Part shown: piece after piece, positions 31,275 through 43,268 of the stretch
Position numbering within the stretch: the stretch's first letter is position 1
Layout: the number at the start of each line of letters is the position of its first letter
Assembly (NCBI GenBank): GCA_030549175.1
Contig: JAUKUA010000003.1
Location: 186,001 to 250,000 of the forward strand
Reading direction: 5' to 3'
DNA: 64,000 bases
DNA from: Lasiosphaeris hirsuta
Taxonomy: Eukaryota > Ascomycota > Sordariomycetes > Sordariales > Lasiosphaeriaceae
Made by a program: the position numbers and the translations under genes
The notes under the pieces: model-generated
Seen by the model: the letters and a program-made list of their open reading frames with translations, nothing else
Told to the model about the DNA's origin: nothing
Database searches by the model: none

Positions 31275-32632
31275 ATGGATGCCCAGACTGACCCGGGAAA
31301 CACCGCTGGCCAAGCCCGTGGAAAGCGAAAGCCTCGAGGGAAGTTGGATCAGAACAAATGCGATGACTGCCGCAGAGATGAGCAGAAGGTGCGTGCGTGC
31401 AAGTGTGAATAAAGGCATCTTTGGTATTTCGTAAGGCCTTTCCCATCATAGGAATGGCCTTCTAAAATATCAAATATACCATTTTAAGTGCAAATGATGC
31501 TATTTTTGCTACTTGAAAGCCTTTCCAAGGCTTCGAATCTCCCTTCAATATCATCTCTATGGGGTCCTTTGGGGGAACTTGAAGGTCACACGCTTACAAA
31601 CTAAATTCCTTTCTTCAGTGCGAACCGCAAGCCCGGCAATGGCCCGAAAAGTGTCACCGGTGTGAAGACAAGAGCTTCGAATGTTCCCCAAACTCCCACG
31701 CCAGCAAAAAGGGACGAACCTCAGACTCTGTCAGGACTAGTTCTGTTGATATCGACGGCATCGCAGTTGCAGCACCTTCTGAACATGGGTATCACGCAGC
31801 ATTCTGAGCTTGCTAATCCTAGTATCTTTGCATCGGGTCTCGGGTTTGTTACTACCCCTGGGCTTACCCAACTGCGTGCCGACGCTGCCAGTGCCGGCAT
31901 TTCAGCTACAGAACCCTGGGTGACGCAAGCTTCGACCGATTCATGAACCCGGATCCAATACCCTCTGTTGCCCCCGAATCTCAAGCGCCCGAGGCAGACG
32001 ACACAGCTTCTGACGGCACCGCTTCCGATATCAGTATTATCGACCCTGAAGCAACCCGCCGGAATACCAAGTTGTGTTCTGTCTTGGCATTCGTAGATCT
32101 TGCATCTCCTAGTGGATACGACCAGCTGTAAGTCCACCTACCGTACTTGAAGCCCCACTTTTACAAAAGGCCATTCACCAACTGTCCTTCTCAAGTTCCG
32201 ACGCCGTCGCCCTCATTAATATCATGGATCGTGCCATAATCCACGGCGAAATCGGTGGGAGGAGGATGCACAAGTTATTTGGAGGGTCTGGTTTGGATGA
32301 ATACGTCTCGGATCTTTCTTCCGAATTCTATTTCTCTCGCCAAGTGCGACACAGACTCAGGTTTAGGCCGTCCTACAAAACTACTCGACAGGTCAGTCGG
32401 AGGTCTTCGAGATACGCCTCTCCATTATGCTGTATGTTCGGGCTATCTGGAGGCATGCCGTCTACTCGCAATCCGTCTAGACGGAGGCCTTTTCACGAAA
32501 GATAAATACGGCAGGACGCCGCGAGATCTTGCGATATATAAGGGACATGGCGAAATTGCTGCCCTGCTTGAAAGCCATGAGCATCGACTTCTTCGCGCTT
32601 GTGAAGGCGATGGTGACTCCGAGGGCGATTAA
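31275..32632 (+). CDS. Zn2Cys6-type domain plus C-terminal ankyrin protein (gene model incomplete)
   Basis: Exon 1 (31275-31388) encodes MDAQTDPGNTAGQARGKRKP and then KCDDCRRDEQK. A 230-nt intron (31389-31618, GTGCGT donor, CTTCAG acceptor) splits the metal site. Exon 2 starts CEPQARQWPEKCHRCEDKSF with a last Cys. The spacing C-x2-C-x6-C-x10-C-x2-C-x6-C is canonical for a Zn2Cys6 binuclear cluster. Acidic linker text around 31900-32110 (FDRFMNPDPIPSVAPESQAP) leads to a GTAAGT donor near 32128. The 3' part has MDRAIIHGEIGGRRMHKLFG and then two ankyrin repeats (DTPLHYAVCSGYLEACRLL, GRTPRDLAIYKGHGEIAALL). Two frame changes, at 31790-31890 and 32330-32360, are unresolved: introns or frameshifts. 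Confidence 0.65.
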
Positions 32633-32635
32633 GAT

Positions 32636-33409
32636 GCAGTTCAGCTCGACAAGTCCTTGTGGCGGAGCCTTTTTCGATCGGTGATTTTTACTAATATCTC
32701 CATTCACTCACGGCTGTAGCGTTTGGGTTGCTGAGGCATAGGGAGAGGCGCCGAGTGTGCTGAAGGTGTTCAGATAGGCCATGATGATGCAAGCCTAGGT
32801 AGGTAGGTAGGTAGCGGCGGTTGGACGGGGCTGTGGTCGGATATTGAGAGTATTGAAACTACCGTACCTAGTATGGAGATACAGGCCTAAACGGCGCCCT
32901 CCGTGTGGCCGTGAAGGTCTCCAGTCTCGAGAAACGCGGCCTTGGTCTTTTGGCTTCAATCAATGTTTGCGTGGGTGTAGACGGGAGTGGTGTGTATCAG
33001 GACCCGAGCGTGGTGTGTAGGGACTCTGAGTTGCTATCACGAATTACTGCATGCATTTATTTACCAGATTGTTATTGGGCCGGGTCAAGTTTGAATGAAG
33101 TTTTCAGAGAGGTGCGCCAAGGCCTTCGCGGTGTATTTATGTGCCAGATGCTGATCGGTGTCAGCTATCACAACCCTTGTGTAATAATAAATAGTACCTG
33201 CTTGTTCCTCAGTAGAGGAGCGTATGTGATGATAAAACCAAAAAAAAAAAAAGGTAAACACGGATGGTAAGGCATCATTCATTGCAAAAACACACCCCCC
33301 TTTCTACACAAACCAACCAAGTCAGAATCTACGTATTTATTCATAAGTGACATCAAACGCCAAGCACCAAAGCCAACAACGCCAACTCCAACCCCCACGA
33401 CCCAAAAAC
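32636..33409. other. Intergenic with simple repeats
   Basis: Contains (GGTA)n near 32792-32812 and a run of A near 33240-33252, then a CA/CC-rich stretch to 33430. A region around 32905-33230 is open in frame but not protein-like. Confidence 0.45.
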
Positions 33410-34964
33410 TCACACAAAAACCCCCCTTCCCCCCCTCACCCGCGCATGCACATTAACCATCCCATCCCCCGTCTCAAACGACCGCACAAGCCACATCGAC
33501 CTTCTCTTCACCTCGCGCGGCCTCCGGTGCGCGCCGAAGCCGTCCCTCCGCGATAGCGGCTCGGTGTGGGACCGCAGCCCGTCCATCTTGCGGCGCACCG
33601 TGGGCGGACTCGGCCCGAGGTCGGCGGAGGGGGTGCCGTAGGACTCCGGCTCGTCGGTCATGTCGAGGTAGGACTGGGGGTTTTGGGACCAGGATTCTAG
33701 CGTTTCCGGTTGGTAGGAGGGGAGGTCTGAGAGGGGGAGGGGGATCAGGAGGGTTGTGGATGGTGGTGGGTCTGAGGGGGTGGGTTCCCAGTAGGGGGGG
33801 TTTTCGCCAAAGTTGAGGCTTCGTTCGGTTGGTGGGGAGTCGGGCTTTGAGGGGGGCAGGGCGTCGGCCCAGACGAAGGACTCCATCTTGTTCCAGCGCT
33901 TGGCGGCCGTGTCGATGATGAGCTGCTCGAGCTGGGTTTCGAGCTTTATCCCCAGCATGCTGCCGAGGAAGATGAGGTGGTGGGCGAGCATCTGGCAGAG
34001 GTGCTCTTTCATGGCGAGCCACAGCGTCGGGCTTTGTTGGAACTCGGCGGTGAGCGTTTCCGAGGGGAAGCTGGGAGATTCGGTCTGGGCAGAGGCAGAG
34101 TAGCCAATGCCGAGGATGGTGCCGAGGACGAGCAAGAACAAAACCTGACACGATTCCTTGCCGCACTTGGCGAGGAACTGGGGCGTCAGCACGCGGTCGA
34201 GCCGCTTGATCAGCCGGTAGCCAGACACATGACCGACTGCGGCCAGGTCCCGGGGTTTCAGCTCGCCCCTTCTCCCTCGCCAGCCGGTGTGCGTGAGAGA
34301 GGTCGCAAGCAAGAAACGGCGGAATTCCGTCGTCAAGCCGTCGTCACTGAGGCTCTCATCGTGAAACTGGACGGACAACAGACTCGAGCAGCACAGCCCT
34401 ACGATGCTCCCGTTGGGAAGGCTGATATTCGGGTTTGTCAACCACGAAGTCAGTGTGTCGTTAAAGGCACCCTCCGAGTCGAGGGAGAAGCTGGCGGGCT
34501 CGGCAATCCTGGCGAGCAGGATGCTCATCCTCGACATGAAGGTTTCGATCTGCATGTTGTTGAAGGACACGCCCGTCTCGGCGGATGAAAATATGTTGAC
34601 GTCGGCGAAGCGGGTGCGGACGCAGTAGCAGAAGGAGAGGACCTTTCTCTCAGAGCCCCGGACGGCGGATTGCAGACAGGACTGGCAGGGGTTTTCGTTG
34701 GAGCACTGCGATGTTATTGCTTAGGACGGAAACGTTGGTTGGCTTGGCGGGGGGGAGGGGGCTTACCTGAATCTTGAGCATGCGACATCGCAGACATGCG
34801 CCCTGACGTCGGACCTCGAGCACCTTCTTCTTCTCGTCGGCAGTCAACTTGGCTTTTGTTGCTTTTGGCGGCGGCTTGTTGGTGTGTTGGGGGTCGGCGC
34901 GGAAGCAGTGGATGGATCGGGCCAGTGTTGGGAGATCACGCACCCCCAGATGCGGATCCGTCAT
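33410..34964 (-). CDS. Zn2Cys6-type transcription regulator, 497 aa, two exons
   Basis: Exon 1 is 34964-34767 and exon 2 34705-33410, with a 61-nt intron at 34706-34766 (GTAAGC donor, GCAG acceptor), phase 0. Residues about 57-76 hold the DNA-binding cluster GACLRCRMLKIQCSNENPCQ followed by SC. The first five cysteines have Zn2Cys6 spacing (x2, x6, x5, x2), but the sixth lies 15 residues on, so the last loop is unusually long. The middle part is helical with a hydrophobic segment (LFLLVLGTILGIGYSA), and the C-terminus is Pro/Ser-rich. Nuclear; target genes unknown. The divergent arrangement with the MFS gene is not close enough to imply co-regulation. The frame is intact. Confidence 0.75.
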
Positions 34965-36717
34965 TCTTTAAAAAGCCAAGGATCAAAACCGACAGCTTGG
35001 GTCATACCTGGCGGGCGTACCGGGTGGAGTCATGTGTCTCTGCGGGTCTCAGGTTCAGCGTTCGAGTGCAACTTCGGCAGCAAGCCAAATCGTGTGGCGA
35101 GTCCAGACCACACACACCATGCGGGCTGAAAGCGCAGAGCATGCGCCAGAGATCCAAGAATATCTCCGTGGGCAGCTTGTTGCGGCATTCTTGTAGTCGC
35201 TAGTCGGTCGGGGCTGGCTGAAATCCAGGCATTCCCCAGGCACTTCTGTCGCATTTCCCAGATGAGCAAGGGCCAAGCCATGAGACAAGCAACACCGAGC
35301 TTGCCGCAAGCGGTTAGTTTCTGTGCTACGTCAAAACCGCCCGTGGCGGCCAGGAGCGGTGGATTGCAGCGGCTTTGCTTGGCGTTCGGTGTGTGTCGTC
35401 TCCCTGCTGCCGTCTCCCTGCTGCCGTCTTGCCGTCCCTGCCTGTTCGTCGCCATCGCTTGCCCGCTCAGTTGTCGTTTTTCTTGGTCGTCCTCGCTCCG
35501 TCGTATAAGCAAGCCCTGCAAGACCCATCATCACACATGCTAGCGAACCATGGCATCTCGCCAGACTATCTGCCCGTCTCGCCGAAAACATCTGCAGTCG
35601 TCTGCGTGGGCTGCATACCCCGCCAACAAACAGGACCTTGCTCGACCCTGTATTAAAAACTGTGGGCGGTCCCCGTCTGGTTTGGCTCGTGCTGCGTTGG
35701 AGATCCTCCATCCCTGCGGCGGGCCTGTGGTAGGCCAATCACTACGCCGCACCGCGTCCTGGCGAGCTGAACCGTTTTGCGGCGGCACCAAGCCAGCTGA
35801 AAAATCGGCACTGGCCCGCATCCAGATTCGAGATTTCGATTTATCGTCTCTCCCCTTCTCCGTGTCCCTTTTCTTGAGCCGCAAAACAAGCGAAAACAGG
35901 CGAGCCGCGACCAACGACCATCCTTCCGTGCCACTATTCATGCCGTATTCGCCATTCGTGCCACCTTTCGTGCCACTATTGCTCGTGCGGAGGAATCCTT
36001 CCGCGACTTCGAAGCAGTCTGCGCGCCTTGTCGGGCGTGTTCGCAGCGCGACGACCGGGTCCACACAGCGCATTCCGACCAAGCCGGGATTATTCGCTGA
36101 GCCACCACCATCATCGCACTCACAGCAGGCACTTCTCGAGGCTCTTCCCCAGGCTCCTTTCCGGGCTCCCATTACCCACCGGCCACGCCCTCTGATTGGT
36201 CATTCTCTTCGCAGCACTGCCGTCGCACACAGCACCGGGGCCACTGCTCTCGGGTCGAAGCAAGCACGGCTACTGGTGCGAGCCGATGTGGTCATAATAA
36301 TTGCGCTGACATGTTTCCCCGGTCGCGCTCTTCCGGGAAGCAAAATTCGATGCGGGTGAATTGTGAGTGCCGGTCTGGGTCACAACAGACACGCGCGCTG
36401 TTGCCTGGCAGGGCTGTGAACTTTTTTGCTCTACTTTTGGGCATGGTGATAATTGGATGGTGTTGAGTCGGTGTAACTTTGTGCCTGCAGGATGGGAGCT
36501 ACTGAAGGCGAGACGCGCAAGCTCTGCCATGACGTTGCGGTGCGACGTCAAACTTGATATGACCCCTGTCGCCAAATGGTTGGCCAAGGATGCCAAATCC
36601 CTTTCTCGGGAAAAGAAAATGGTGTTAGCCCAACAGTTGAATCACGTCAAGGCGGTTGGTTAGTTGTTAAGGAACATCGATGAACTAATGCCGCCCCCAT
36701 TGCATTAACCACGCTGC
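34965..36717. other. No supported gene
   Basis: Upstream region of the Zn2Cys6 gene, followed by GC-rich sequence with many overlapping open frames. The longest is 35550-36359 plus, which lacks domain content. The sequence CTGCTGCCGTCTCCCTGCTG shows a short tandem (CCCTGCTGCCGTCT) at 35403-35430. Confidence 0.4.
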
Positions 36718-36909
36718 CTACTCCGACGATGCAAACTTCTTCAGACTCTTCCAATCGTCCGCGCCAGTATTCCTAAATACCGACCCCTGCGTAGCCGGGG
36801 CGGGCCGCGCCAGTGGAATCAGTTGAGTGGATGCAACGGCGGCCTGCTCACCGAGTCTCGACCTGATGTCTTTGTCCCACTGCGCTTCAGGCTGACAGGC
36901 ATATCCCCC
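36718..36909 (-). pseudogene. C-terminal gene fragment
   Basis: A minus-strand frame reads GYACQPEAQWDKDIRSRLGE, then STQLIPLARPAPATQGSVFR and NTGADDWKSLKKFASSE followed by TAG at 36720-36718. Upstream in the same frame are stops (TAATAAG), which could be a splice acceptor or decay. The text looks like the natural end of a protein, but I do not recognise the family and see no 5' part. Confidence 0.4.
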
Positions 36910-37364
36910 TTATTACCTGCCGACGACCTGGGTAGAGCGCAAGAAACCGGGCCATAGCCCACGCCCCTTCCAGACGCTACTCCAGCCAGTTCCAAGTCAA
37001 GACAAGGCATCAAAAGTTGAGACAACTAGTGATGAGGATTGCTCACTAGATTGGGTACCCAATCCTATACAACTTGGATTTTAGCTGGTGGGTACTTATG
37101 GGCGGACAAGCTTGGTACTCTGATGGGAATGATACCTCTGAATAACAACGACTTAACTCGAATCTAGAGACATGTCTTTCGGCTGTCAAGTTGGCGAGAC
37201 ACGAATAATTCCAACACAGTGTTTATTATGTTCAGGCAAAAAAAGAGCCAACCTCAAATACCGAGTTGACTACTACTCACCCCACCTAACTGAACTAATG
37301 CTTCGAGGTCCTGCCACGTTGTCAAAGCAATTCACAATATTTCGGCCCGCACAGTGATTTCACC
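36910..37364. other. Upstream region of the MFS transporter gene
   Basis: No gene is seen. AT-rich stretches at 37020-37160 precede the transporter start region; TTATATAC-like elements are absent. Confidence 0.35.
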
Positions 37365-37555
37365 ATGGCCAACACCAAAGTTCCCCTAGCCCTCCCTAGC
37401 GGCCACCGGTTGTCGGAGTTCCATCTAGCAAGTGCCAATCCAAACCTAACCTCAACGCCATCCGTCAGCCAGCCCATCGAAGACGCCACACCATCCGTAA
37501 ACCTCCCGCCGGGCTTCCCCATCCCAACCTGACTGCGATCACCAACCTCACCAAG

Positions 37556-39364
37556 ATGTGCATGTGGACAATCTACACCCTCTGGCGACACCTCCCGGCC
37601 TCGGTGACAATGGCGCCCTACCTCCCCGCCAAAGGCCACCACCTCACCCTCCTCCTCACCGTGGCCACCGCGACCGCCATGGCCCCCCTCGGGTACGACC
37701 AGGCCATCTCCCCCACCCTGCCCCCCCTCACCCCCAACCCCGCCCTGCACCGCACCATCGCGGCCCTCTACCCCCTCGGCTCCTTCCTCGGCGCCCTCGC
37801 GGCCCTCTACCTCGGCCCGTCCCTGGGACGGAAGCAGACGGTCCTCCTGGGCACCGGGGTGCTCGCTGCCGGGGCGGTGCTGCAGGTGTCGGCGTTTGAT
37901 CTCGGGCAGATGGTCGTCGGGCGCGTGGTTGCTGGGGTCGGGAGTGGGGTCAACAGCGCGACGGCGCCGGTGTGGCTGGCGGAGACAGTGCGGGTGAGGT
38001 GGAGGGGGGGTTTTGTGGGGGGAGGGGTCTTTGGCTTTCTGCTGGGTGGGTTGGTTTTGGGTTTGTGGCGAGCTTTGTTGCTGACGGTGTTAGGGAGTTG
38101 GGTCGTGTATGGGTTCTCGACCAGCGGGGAGTGGAGGGCGCCGGTGGCGGTGCAGCTTGTTTTTGTCGTGGTGGTGGTGGCGATGGTGCCGTGGTTGCCG
38201 GAGAGTCCGCGGTATGGTGATTGTCCGTTGTTGAGGGGGATGCTGACGTGCCCAGGTGGTTGATCGCCGAGGATCGGATCGACGAGGCGAATGCCATCCT
38301 CGCCAACCTCGAGGACAAGGACCGGTTCGATCCCTTTGTCATCACCCAGTCCAAGGCAATCCAACGGGCTGTCCAAGTCCGATGCGAGCGCCAAGATTTC
38401 CTGCCCTGGAGAGACGTCCCCCATGAGCAAGCTACGGAAAGCGCGTCGTGTCTGCGCCGCCTCGCTCTCGGCATGGGCGTTCAGGCAATGCAGCAGCTCT
38501 CGGGTGTGAGCGTGACGTCGTACTACCTCCCCCTCGTTCTCACCCAGTCCGTCGGGTTGAGCGAACACCACTCCCACCTGCTCGCCGCGTGCAGCTCGGC
38601 TAGCTACCTGCTGTCTAGCCTCATCAGCGTCCCCGTCGTGGAACGGTGGGGCCGGCGCAAGACAATGATGTGTAAGTCTCAAGCCACGTCTCCAACCAAC
38701 CAACGTACTGAGCGTCGCAGACAGCGCATTAGGCCAGGGGCTCTGCTTCACGGGTATAACCATCTGCCTCCGCTACGACGAAACCCACCTCGACTCCGAG
38801 CTGCGGTGTCGCTTTGCCGAGGCGTCGGTTGCCTTTTTCTTCCTGTTCTACGTCTTCTTCGGCGTCGGGTGGCAGGGCATCCCCTGGCTGTACCCGGCCG
38901 AGGTCAACAGCCTGTCGATGCGCACCAGGAGTGCCGCGCTGGGGGCGGCGACTAACTGGATTGTCAGCTTTGCTGTTGTCGAGGTCACGCCGCGGGGGAT
39001 TTCGGGCCTGGGGTGGCGGTTTTGCATCATCTGGACCGTCCTCAACCTGGCCTTTGTCCCGGCTGTGTACCTCTTTTGCCCCGAGACGGCGGGACGCACG
39101 CTGGAGGACATGGACCGGGTCTTCCAGGATAACCAAGGCGCTTTCATGTTCAGAAACGCGGAAGCCGCTTGCTCGAAGCGTCCCAGGCGGTACATCGAGA
39201 TGGAGTGGGAGGAGGTGCGGCGGAACAGCACCGTCTTCCCGACGGCTGTGCGCGAGGGTAGCGCGGACGCCTTGGAGCAGTGGGAGCGGGCCCTGCGGCA
39301 AGCGCACACCAGCGTCAGGGACATGGCCTCGGAGGGGCCGAAATTGTCAACTTCCCGAGCCTGA
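37556..39364 (+). CDS. MFS sugar transporter, 571 aa, three exons
   Basis: Exons are 37556-38211, 38256-38671 and 38721-39364. Introns are 44 nt (GTATGG...CCCAG) and 49 nt (GTAAGT...CGCAG). The protein has the sugar/H+ symporter signatures: GYDQAISPTL in helix 1, LGRKQTV, PESPR before the central loop, QQLSGVSVTSYYLPL in helix 7, RWGRRKTMM and PETAGRTLEDMD after helix 12. It would import hexose or related sugars across the plasma membrane. An upstream ATG at 37365 (context CACCATGG) opens another 44-codon reading that could join via GTAAAC at 37497 with a weak AAG acceptor, so the N-terminus is uncertain. The region around loop 4-5 is GC-rich with mononucleotide G runs, but the frame is intact. 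Confidence 0.85.
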
Positions 39365-39861
39365 CAGCCCAGCGGAATGCTCGCTAGGGAGGTCGCAAAG
39401 CGACAGACTCTCCGGGAGCAGCATTGCAGTGGGTCGGTTTGCTGATGGGGTACGCTGTTTGAACCCTTAATGTGAGGCTGTAGCGTAAGGAGCAACAATT
39501 GCAAGTAGAGGTCGAAAGGACCGGAATGTGGGGAAAATGTCATCGCCCATGTCCTTTCCAGCATGCTCCGTCGAATCAAATCTGCAAGCACAGTGCGGGG
39601 TGGGTGGGCAGTGATTGGACGGCTCGTTCCACCTGTAGCCGTCTGTCATGTAACAAGATTTCGCAGTGATTTTATGGGTTTGTTTAGTGATTGGTTCTTC
39701 TGCGAAGCAGCCGGACCCCACTAACGAACTGGAAATTCTCAAGTCGAGTACCGGGCCGGGTCACCGATTCTTTCACGTCGGGCTCTGTTTCAACTTTGCT
39801 GGCTAAATTCAGACATTTCACAGCTCTCGAAATTCCGCAAAGCTCTGCAACCGCACCGTGG

Positions 39862-42800
39862 CCACAGACAAGAAGAAAACCAGGGTGATCCACGAGAGCC
39901 TGGACGTCTACTACGACCCGGGGGGGGGCGCCATCGTCGAGTGAGTCCCCGCAGCCTCATCCTGCCACCTGGGAGCTCCTGGGCACTAACCAAAACTCAG
40001 CATCGTCGCCATCCCCGGGCTCGGGGCTAGCTCTGTAGCTAGCTGGCAGGGTGCTGCCCCAAACAACTTCAATTGGGATCGTCGATATCAAGGACAAGAA
40101 CAAGACCAAAAATGACTCGGATGGGAAAAAGACCGGCGCCGCGGACCCAGGCAAGGACTCTGGCTCCAAGATACGCGGTGTGTCTGCGGTGAGGGACAAG
40201 GACGGTGATTTCAGGAGTCTTGTCCAGGCCCGTACCGAACCAAGCAGCACATGGTCAAACATCGCCAACATCCTCCTGGACCAACTCGGAACGAAGCGGG
40301 GTGTCAGTACCATGCCTTCACAGTTACAATCCATCTTCAAAGCCACTATGGCCGCTGATAATCCGACAGAAAGACTTTGCGACACGTCCCATAGTGCTCC
40401 TTGACCACAGCATTGGGGGGCCTGGTGATCGCCAAGGCCCTGACCATCGCCGAGCGGAACCACGACCTCTATCCCAACATCTACGAGTGTATCTCGGGCT
40501 GCCTCTTATAGACTCCGTTCGACGGTGCCCCCGTGGCTGAGAACGCCCAGGTCTGGGTTGGCATCCATGAGAAACTGAATCTCGCCGTCCGTAGCTAGGG
40601 GCAGGCTGGAGGAGGCGTCGAACAAGGCCCCGCATTTGCTGGCCTACTTTTGCGACGAGACAACCGACTACAACCAGGCCGAGGAAGTCGTCAAGTTCCT
40701 ACTCTACCAGCTCTGCTACCAGCAGGAGGTTCTCGCTACCTACGCCAGCCACTTTATCACGAAGCAGCTGGGGGACAAAGACCGACCCAAGGCCAACCTC
40801 AGCTTCGAGAACATGTGGCAGTGTCTCTAGGACATGCTCACCGAGCCCTCGACCGACATTGCGTATTTTGTGGTGAACAACCTGCACCTCCTACGAGATT
40901 CGTCTTCGACACAGACGCTCTTAGAGTTCATCTCGGCCGAGATCGGCAGTAACACGGCACCAACTGCCGCTTCCGATGAAGGCGGTAGGGATTTAAGGAC
41001 GCGGTAGCTGTTCACCAGCCGGGGCTACAAGAGTGTGTGGGATGTCCTCTCCAAGCCCACTGTGCGAAACATCGACCTGGAGGACGCTAAGTTCCACAAC
41101 CAGGTCAAGAGCGAGCTGGAAAAGTACGCCTGGGCAAAGGCCAACGGTCTGAGGGAGGAGAAGGGCTACACCAAGGCCCTGACTTATCTTGCAGGCAGTG
41201 CAATCGGGCGACGCGCCGGCGACGCCAAGTGGGTCGATGTGGCCGTGGTGCAGTTGGCGGCCCTGCCTGCGAATTCCAGCGAGATCCAGATTCAGCGCAT
41301 GTTGGAGCATGTTCCGCAGAACTTTGAGACGCTGCTGGATGCAGCTTGGACGACGGTATGGGCCATTCACCTCGCGTTGAAGAGCCCGCCGCAACGCACT
41401 ACTATGAATGCCGACAGAAAAGGTCCTTCAAAACGCCGGCGACGATACCGACATGGTTAGAGAGTTCCTGCGAGCCCTTGTTCTCACCTACGAGGACCCC
41501 ACCGAGGATGAACTCTTGATGCGAGTGACGGCCGTTTGAGTAACTACGCACCCTCCGAGCACATTGGCTTGCCGTATGCGCCACGGTACTAGCTCTCTCA
41601 TGCCAGCCAAGCCACGATCGACATCGTCGAGCAGCTCAGCCAGGAAACCGAGTTCTAGGGAAGCCCGGCTCCCTCACCCAAAAGCGCTGGATCAAAGGGT
41701 ACGGGCAGGTTACCAAATCGCTCCAGGGTTTCAAATTGAAGGACTGGGGCGCGCTTCATATTGCGTCGGCCATTGGATTCCCCCAACTCGTCGCGGCATT
41801 GCTGAGACAGGGACATGCCGACGAAATCTCAAAGTACGGCAATGAGGAGGACCAGAACTCGCCGGTATACCTCGCTGCTGTTCCATCCGTGAATCACTGA
41901 CGTGCTAATCCAGCTGCACCTCGCTGCGTACTGGGGGAACTTGGAAATCATCGAGGAACTCAACGCCGAAGCCAACATCAACGACACGGGTACCACAGGG
42001 ACAGTCGCCAGCCCCGTTGTGGATGGCAGCCCAACGCGGATCCACGGCGGTGATGAAGCGGCTGATTCACAGCCACGCCAAAATCAACGCCATCGACTCC
42101 CAGGACGGCCCCGTCATCAACGCCGCCATTCTCTCGGGCAACACCGAGGCCGTCAAAATGCTTCTGGCCAAGGGGGTGGAGCTCAGCTTCACCGAGGATG
42201 AAGCCAACTGGGCCGTAGCCCCGCTGATTCTAGGCAACCGGCATGTAAAAGGCCTCGATCTGGATGTCGACGGCTTGTTTGAGACTGCCGCGATGGCGGG
42301 CGAGGACCCGCCGCTCGCCGTTCCCAAGGCCTGCTGGGAGAAGTCGGGCGAGAACATCGACAAGGAGATACTCAACAGGTGCTTGCTCTCCGCCGCCGAG
42401 AACAACAACTCGGGGTGCCTGGACCTGCTTCTGGAGTACGGCGCCGACCGAACGCGCCAATCTTAACTGGCGCCACGTATGTTCCCCTCTCAAGCCGATG
42501 AATATTGACTGACGAATTTCAGATCTTACACGCCCCTCACCTCAGTCAGCACCGAGGGGTACGAGGACATCGTCGGCAAGCTGCTGCTGTCGCGGCACGC
42601 CAACGTGGACACGGGAGGGCGGGGACAACGAGCTGCCCATCTTCACGGCCATTACTGAGGGGGACAAGGACGTGCTAGCGCTGTTGCTGGCGGAGGCAGA
42701 CCTCGACCCGAACATTGTCGGCGGGGCCCGACAGCACGACGCCGCTGTGGGCCGCCGTGAAGAACCTGCCGGCCGAGTGGGTGGCCAAGATGATCGACCG

Positions 42801-43050
42801 GGACCCGGGCGGGACCGACGTCAACATGCAGGCCGAGGACAACACTACGCCGCTGATCCTCGCTGTCGACTGCGGCGATACTGACTGCGTCGAGGTGCTG
42901 CTGGACCGCGGGGCGGACCCGCTGTTGCGCGACGACGAGGGGGATAATGCCATTGATGTAGCGCTCGATGAGGATGTGGATGCGGAAATAAGCGGTGTCT
43001 GCGCGGTGTCTGCAGCTGCTTCTCAGAAAGGCGAATGGGCTATTGAGTGA
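39862..43050 (+). pseudogene. NLR-type gene (hydrolase-like domain, NACHT, ankyrins), heavily broken
   Basis: The 5' exon ends at 39940 and joins, after a 60-nt intron (GTGAGT...CTCAG), to DIVAIPGLGASS. This opens the alpha/beta-hydrolase (SesB-like) domain of fungal NLRs. GGLVIAKALTIAERNHDLYP, then CISGCLL and TPFDGAPVAENA (40410-40540) continue that domain. HLLAYFCDETTDYNQAEEVV, then LLYQLCYQQ (40630-40730) is NACHT-like text. No Walker A P-loop is found: the interval 40590-40605 joins the hydrolase part directly to a position beyond it. The middle helical region runs to 41450, and ankyrin repeats occupy about 41890-43028. Numerous stops (TAG at 40828-40830, 41005-41007) and frame changes occur. 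STAND receptors of this type act in allorecognition/innate immunity; this copy is dead. Confidence 0.8.
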
Positions 43051-43268
43051 GCGGGATCCGAGACCGGCGTCGCCGGCGCACTCTGGGGCGAGGAAGATTC
43101 TGATGCTGACGAGTAGGAGTCGGGAGGTAAGGTGCTACTGGACCTATAGAAATGGCATGGGGGGCTTGTTGGGAGCTCAGGTGGCTGGTATCGCTTCCCA
43201 AACGAGGGTAAGAACATTGTGTGACTAAATAAAAAGTAAAAAAACGGCAAAAAAACAAATTGGCATAA
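43051..43268. other. Short intergenic region
   Basis: 3' flank of the NLR pseudogene; an A-rich run at 43229-43260 precedes the tRNA-like gene on the opposite strand and could serve as a pol III T-run terminator (TTTTTT on the minus strand). Confidence 0.5.

Noticed and set aside
32792..32812. GGTA tandem as telomere-like repeat
   Set aside because: Unit differs from the TTAGGG fungal telomere repeat and is only about five copies; ordinary microsatellite.
33474..34166. 230-aa minus-strand Arg/Pro/His-rich ORF
   Set aside because: Out-of-frame shadow of the Zn2Cys6 regulator.
35550..36359. 269-aa plus-strand ORF
   Set aside because: Low-complexity text without a recognised domain; antisense frames of 210 aa are equally open.
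37807..38763. 318-aa minus-strand ORF
   Set aside because: Antisense shadow of the MFS transporter.
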